The notes beneath the pieces are model-generated. The model did not search any database. It was not told the origin of the DNA and saw nothing but the letters and a program-made list of their open reading frames with translations. This document shows positions 12,581 through 12,843 of a DNA stretch of 12,843 nt, piece after piece. The DNA is from Methylococcaceae bacterium. GTDB lineage: Bacteria > Pseudomonadota > Gammaproteobacteria > Methylococcales > Methylomonadaceae. Within the stretch, counting starts at the first letter, position 1; each line of letters opens with the position of its first letter. The position numbers and the translations under genes are program-made. Where the stretch lies: assembly GCA_947505055.1 (NCBI GenBank), contig CANNLO010000104.1, positions 1 through 12,843 on the forward strand, given 5' to 3'.

Positions 12581-12843
12581 GGTCAATCAAAGGGCTGTTG
12601 GATAAACGAAAGTTTAGATGCAAACCCGAACCTGAAATTTCTCAAAAGCAGCCACTGGCAAGGTGCGATTTTGAGTTTTCTGGTCGTCCGGTCTCGGCCA
12701 ATTTCTGACGTACAGGAAGCATAGGTATATGGCAGGTTTAAGTCGTAAAGCGGCCATTCAGAGGCCGACCATGATCCGCCCCTTGTCCCCAAAGCGGTCA
12801 CTCAGGATGAAGTAGTTCCACCAAGAGAAACGACTCGCTTGGC
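12581..12843. repeat. Right edge: probable dispersed repeat remnant
   Basis: No functional gene is supported. The plus strand holds a frame fragment reading SSHWQGAILSFLVVRSRPIS (about 12640-12700), which I associate from memory with spurious hypothetical proteins in dispersed intergenic repeats of environmental gammaproteobacteria. Near the end the motif AAAGCGG(C/T)CA(T/C)TCAG occurs twice (about 12748 and 12791), and CGGCC/GGCCG forms a small hairpin around the first copy. The segment may be a degenerate repeat cut by the window edge. Confidence 0.4.

Noticed and set aside
12583..12801. 72-aa minus-strand frame
   Set aside because: It lies in repeat-like sequence, has no ribosome binding site or partner, and the opposite strand carries an equally gene-like fragment, so neither is convincing.

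Overview
The window looks like the backbone, possibly all, of a small mobilizable plasmid from a gammaproteobacterium. It carries an initiator gene with an iteron origin and DnaA box, a partition locus, a KfrA-type coiled-coil protein, an IncP-like mobilization region with a recognisable oriT, toxin-antitoxin genes and a Tn3-type resolvase. I see no chromosomal housekeeping genes, no type IV secretion genes and no coupling protein, so transfer would need a helper. The host is a guess: a methanotroph-like or other environmental gammaproteobacterium would fit the mixed GC content and the dispersed repeat at the right edge. Circularity cannot be judged from the sequence alone.

Layout. Positions 1-424 hold no gene, only perfect palindromes. 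Positions 425-1095 (minus) are a toxin-first RelE/HigB-HigA-like pair with its own promoter and palindromic operator. Positions 1424-1610 are a 187-bp MITE-like element with 25-bp terminal inverted repeats and a 9-bp target duplication. Positions 1818-1990 are an AT-rich array of GCTATCTTTT-type repeats, the likely centromere and operator of the following operon. Positions 2015-4138 are an overlapping parA - small RHH parB - rep operon. Positions 4147-4540 are the origin: eight 19-bp iterons, an AT-rich stretch and a perfect DnaA box. Positions 5002-5265 hold a BrnA/CopG antitoxin broken by three one-base frameshifts. Positions 5625-8460 (minus) carry kfrA, a membrane-anchored TraM/StbC-like protein, a TraL-like ParA ATPase and a TraK-like accessory protein. 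Positions 8590-8710 are an IncP-type oriT with a YATCCTG nick core. Positions 8773-10747 are a TraJ-like RHH protein and a MOBP relaxase with a C-terminal LPD7-like domain. Positions 10793-11747 are a 955-bp Tn3-family derivative that keeps both 38-bp ends, tnpR and a three-subsite res, but has no transposase. Positions 11763-12580 hold a two-gene module (HicA-like small protein with a Cys cluster, plus a wHTH partner) behind a near-consensus promoter with a 24-bp perfect palindrome. Positions 12581-12843 resemble a dispersed non-coding repeat.

How it works together. ParA/ParB and the repeat array would segregate the plasmid; because rep is translationally coupled to parAB, copy number and partition are probably co-regulated. 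TnpR/res can resolve plasmid multimers. KfrA and the toxin-antitoxin genes add stability. TraJ, TraK and the relaxase would form the relaxosome at oriT, with the TraL/TraM-like proteins as accessories. The mobilization block is visibly GC-richer than the par-rep-ori block, so the plasmid looks like a mosaic.
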